43,942 bases of DNA from assembly GCF_000759435.1 (NCBI RefSeq), contig NZ_JRJG01000094.1, positions 1 to 43,942 on the forward strand. Direction: 5' to 3'. The notes under the pieces were generated by a model. The model was not told where the DNA came from and ran no database searches. It saw nothing but the letters and a program-made list of their open reading frames with translations. The DNA is from Hoeflea sp. BAL378 (GTDB taxonomy: Bacteria > Pseudomonadota > Alphaproteobacteria > Rhizobiales > Rhizobiaceae). A program made the translations under genes and the position numbers. Positions 42,571 through 43,942 of this stretch are shown piece by piece (the stretch's first letter is position 1; each line of letters starts with the position of its first letter).

Positions 42571-43005
42571 ATTAGATATCTGGCGTTCCGGGCCTCGATT
42601 TGTTTTCCGATCAGCAATCGGAAACGGGCGTGCCCTATTTTCGGTAAAATTCCCTCTGCCGCCGTTGTATAATTGACAGGAAGGGGTCCAAACACAGCCT
42701 GCGTTAAGCAATCACCATGGACTTCGTGACCGGCGCGATCAGACGCGCAGACTGTTCTTTCGTTCCGGCAAGGAGGCAAAGGATAAAGCCATGGCTGTTT
42801 TTCGGTCCGCGGAGGGAGATATGGCGGTGACCGTTGAACTTATTGAAAAATGCCTGCGAGTAAATCGCGCCTGGAAGTGCGCAAAGAGCGATCTTCCCTC
42901 TGCTCTTCTTCCGCCGCGTCACTCACCATTCCACCTGCGCGTGCCCGGTTCGGTGTGCGGAAGAACGAGCCGGCCGCAGCCCGGCTGGGGGGTGACGGGG
43001 CGACC
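42571..43005. other. Resolvase upstream region and spacer
   Basis: It contains repeat B copy 2 (42685-42765) and short inverted segments such as TTTCCGAT and ATCGGAAA at 42603-42621 that could belong to a res site. No supported gene lies between here and the acyl-CoA dehydrogenase. Confidence 0.35.
42685..42765 (+). repeat. Repeat B, copy 2
   Basis: GGTCCAAACACAGCCTGCGT, CACCATGGACTTCGTGACCG and GTTCTTTCGTTC match 16533-16622 in the same orientation. Reverse-strand reading gives LIAPVTKSMVIA and a stop here, and LSAPVTKAMVSA without a stop there. Confidence 0.65.
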
Positions 43006-43942
43006 TCAGCCGGCAGGTTCGCTGTCCCAGCGCCAGAAGTTAGGGCCTTCCTTTTCCAGCAGGCGGTTCAAGACCATCTTGTGCACCTCGTCGGCGCCGT
43101 CGACGAGCCGGGCCTGGCGGGCGTAGCGGTAGATCCATTCCAGCACCGTGTCGCGCGAATAGCCGCGGGCGCCGTTGATCTGGATCGCCGTGTCGGCCGC
43201 CTGGTGCAGGAGATTGGCGACGTGGATCTTGGCCATCGACACCTCCTTGCGGGCGAAGCCGCCGCGGTCGAGCTCGACGGCTGCCTTCATGACCAGAAGC
43301 CGGCCGATCTCGATCTTCATGGCGAGGTCGCCCAGCATCATCTGAACGGATTCGCGGTGGGACAGGCGCTGCCCGAAGGCGAAGCGTTCAGCGGCATAAA
43401 GGCGGGCGATCTCGACACAGCGCTTGGACAGGCCGAGCCAGCGCATGCAGTGGGTCAGGCGCGCGGGGCCGAGGCGGATCTGCGTCGCCTTCAGGCCGTC
43501 GCCTTCGCTCATCAGCACGTTCTCGACCGGAATCTCCAGGTCCTCGAACAGTAGTTCGCAGTGGCCGCCGTGCTCTTCCGGTCCCATGATGCCGATGCGC
43601 CGATCGATCGACCAGCCCGGCTGGTCACGGTCGAACAGGAAGGCGGTCAGCCCCTTGCGCTCGTCGTCGGAGGTGCGGGCGACGAGAATGAAATGCCTGG
43701 CTTCCGCGGCGCCGGTGATGAACCATTTGCGGCCGCGCACGCGGTAGCGGTCGCCCTTGCGGGTGGCCGTGGTCAGAATCATGGAGGGATCGGAGCCCCC
43801 GCCCGGATGCGGTTCCGTCATGACGAAGGCGGAGCGCACGTCGCCGTCGACGATCGGCTTGAGCCAGCGCTCCTTCTGCGCCGGCGTCGCCGTCTGTTCC
43901 AACAGCATCATGTTGCCGTCGTCGGGCGCCGCCGAGTTGAAC
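43006..43942 (-). CDS. Acyl-CoA dehydrogenase, C-terminal two thirds, cut by window edge
   Basis: The reverse frame enters the window as FNSAAPDDGNMMLLEQTATP and runs 312 codons to the stop at 43006. The middle strand domain is seen in AFVMTEPHPGGGSDPSMILT and RVRGRKWFITGAAEARHFIL. The C-terminal helical domain is seen in AERFAFGQRLSHRESVQMML, INGARGYSRDTVLEWIYRYA and RQARLVDGADEVHKMVLNR. Acyl-CoA dehydrogenases introduce the 2,3-double bond into acyl-CoA using FAD. The N-terminal domain lies outside the window. Its high GC and normal coding pattern mark the end of the accessory region. Confidence 0.92.
   Translation of the reverse strand, partial: FNSAAPDDGNMMLLEQTATPAQKERWLKPIVDGDVRSAFVMTEPHPGGGSDPSMILTTATRKGDRYRVRGRKWFITGAAEARHFILVARTSDDERKGLTAFLFDRDQPGWSIDRRIGIMGPEEHGGHCELLFEDLEIPVENVLMSEGDGLKATQIRLGPARLTHCMRWLGLSKRCVEIARLYAAERFAFGQRLSHRESVQMMLGDLAMKIEIGRLLVMKAAVELDRGGFARKEVSMAKIHVANLLHQAADTAIQINGARGYSRDTVLEWIYRYARQARLVDGADEVHKMVLNRLLEKEGPNFWRWDSEPAG

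Noticed and set aside
42850-43554. Plus-strand open frame of 234 codons
   Set aside because: Shadow of the acyl-CoA dehydrogenase gene, which has clear family motifs.

Overview
The window is accessory DNA of an alphaproteobacterium, most likely Hyphomicrobiales (Rhizobiales), and belongs to a large plasmid, chromid or plasmid-derived island. The evidence is a complete repABC replication/partition operon (25626-29323) with a counter-transcribed RNA between repB and repC and two identical 16-bp parS palindromes upstream. An integrase, a DUF1403 gene and an ScpB-like gene follow, a set I recall beside rhizobial repABC loci. The outer edges carry ordinary catabolic genes: an L-2-hydroxyglutarate oxidase fragment with a divergent GntR regulator on the left and the 3' part of an acyl-CoA dehydrogenase gene on the right.

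Layout: 1-1111 metabolism. 1178-4180 transposon debris (IS110, IS6, ISNCY-like and TniB remnants) around an intact ccdAB. 3255-6488 AT-richer orphan genes, one frameshifted by an exact 17-bp tandem duplication. 6489-7594 no clear gene. 7595-11732 an overlapping four-gene operon: a PD-(D/E)XK nuclease-like protein, a small protein, a AAA+ ATPase, and a separate M41 (FtsH-type) zinc protease that carries the AAA lid. 11940-17083 a repeat-rich zone with small genes and arrays of degenerate 21-bp units, many carrying the alphaproteobacterial methylation sequence GANTC. 17238-22546 a DEDDh exonuclease and a 1332-residue nuclease-TPR-GreAB-C-PIN protein. 22802-24377 hipBA. 24378-29323 parS sites and repABC. 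29383-34858 a second ccdAB, integrase, DUF1403, scpB-like gene and a second hipBA. 35188-36272 small genes. 36389-39773 ietAS (AAA+ ATPase plus subtilisin-like protease, known as a plasmid stability/incompatibility system and counted among defence systems). 40007-41668 an ISL3-type element with a broken transposase. 42004-42570 a serine resolvase.

Together the genes read as a replicon heavily invested in its own maintenance: partition (repAB, parS), four toxin-antitoxin modules (two ccdAB, two hipBA), ietAS, a large conflict-type nuclease protein, and a second ATPase-protease operon whose design parallels ietAS but uses an M41 protease and adds a nuclease-like protein. I regard that operon and the phased 21-bp GANTC arrays as the two most promising undescribed items. 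All functional calls rest on reading motifs by eye; no database search was possible.
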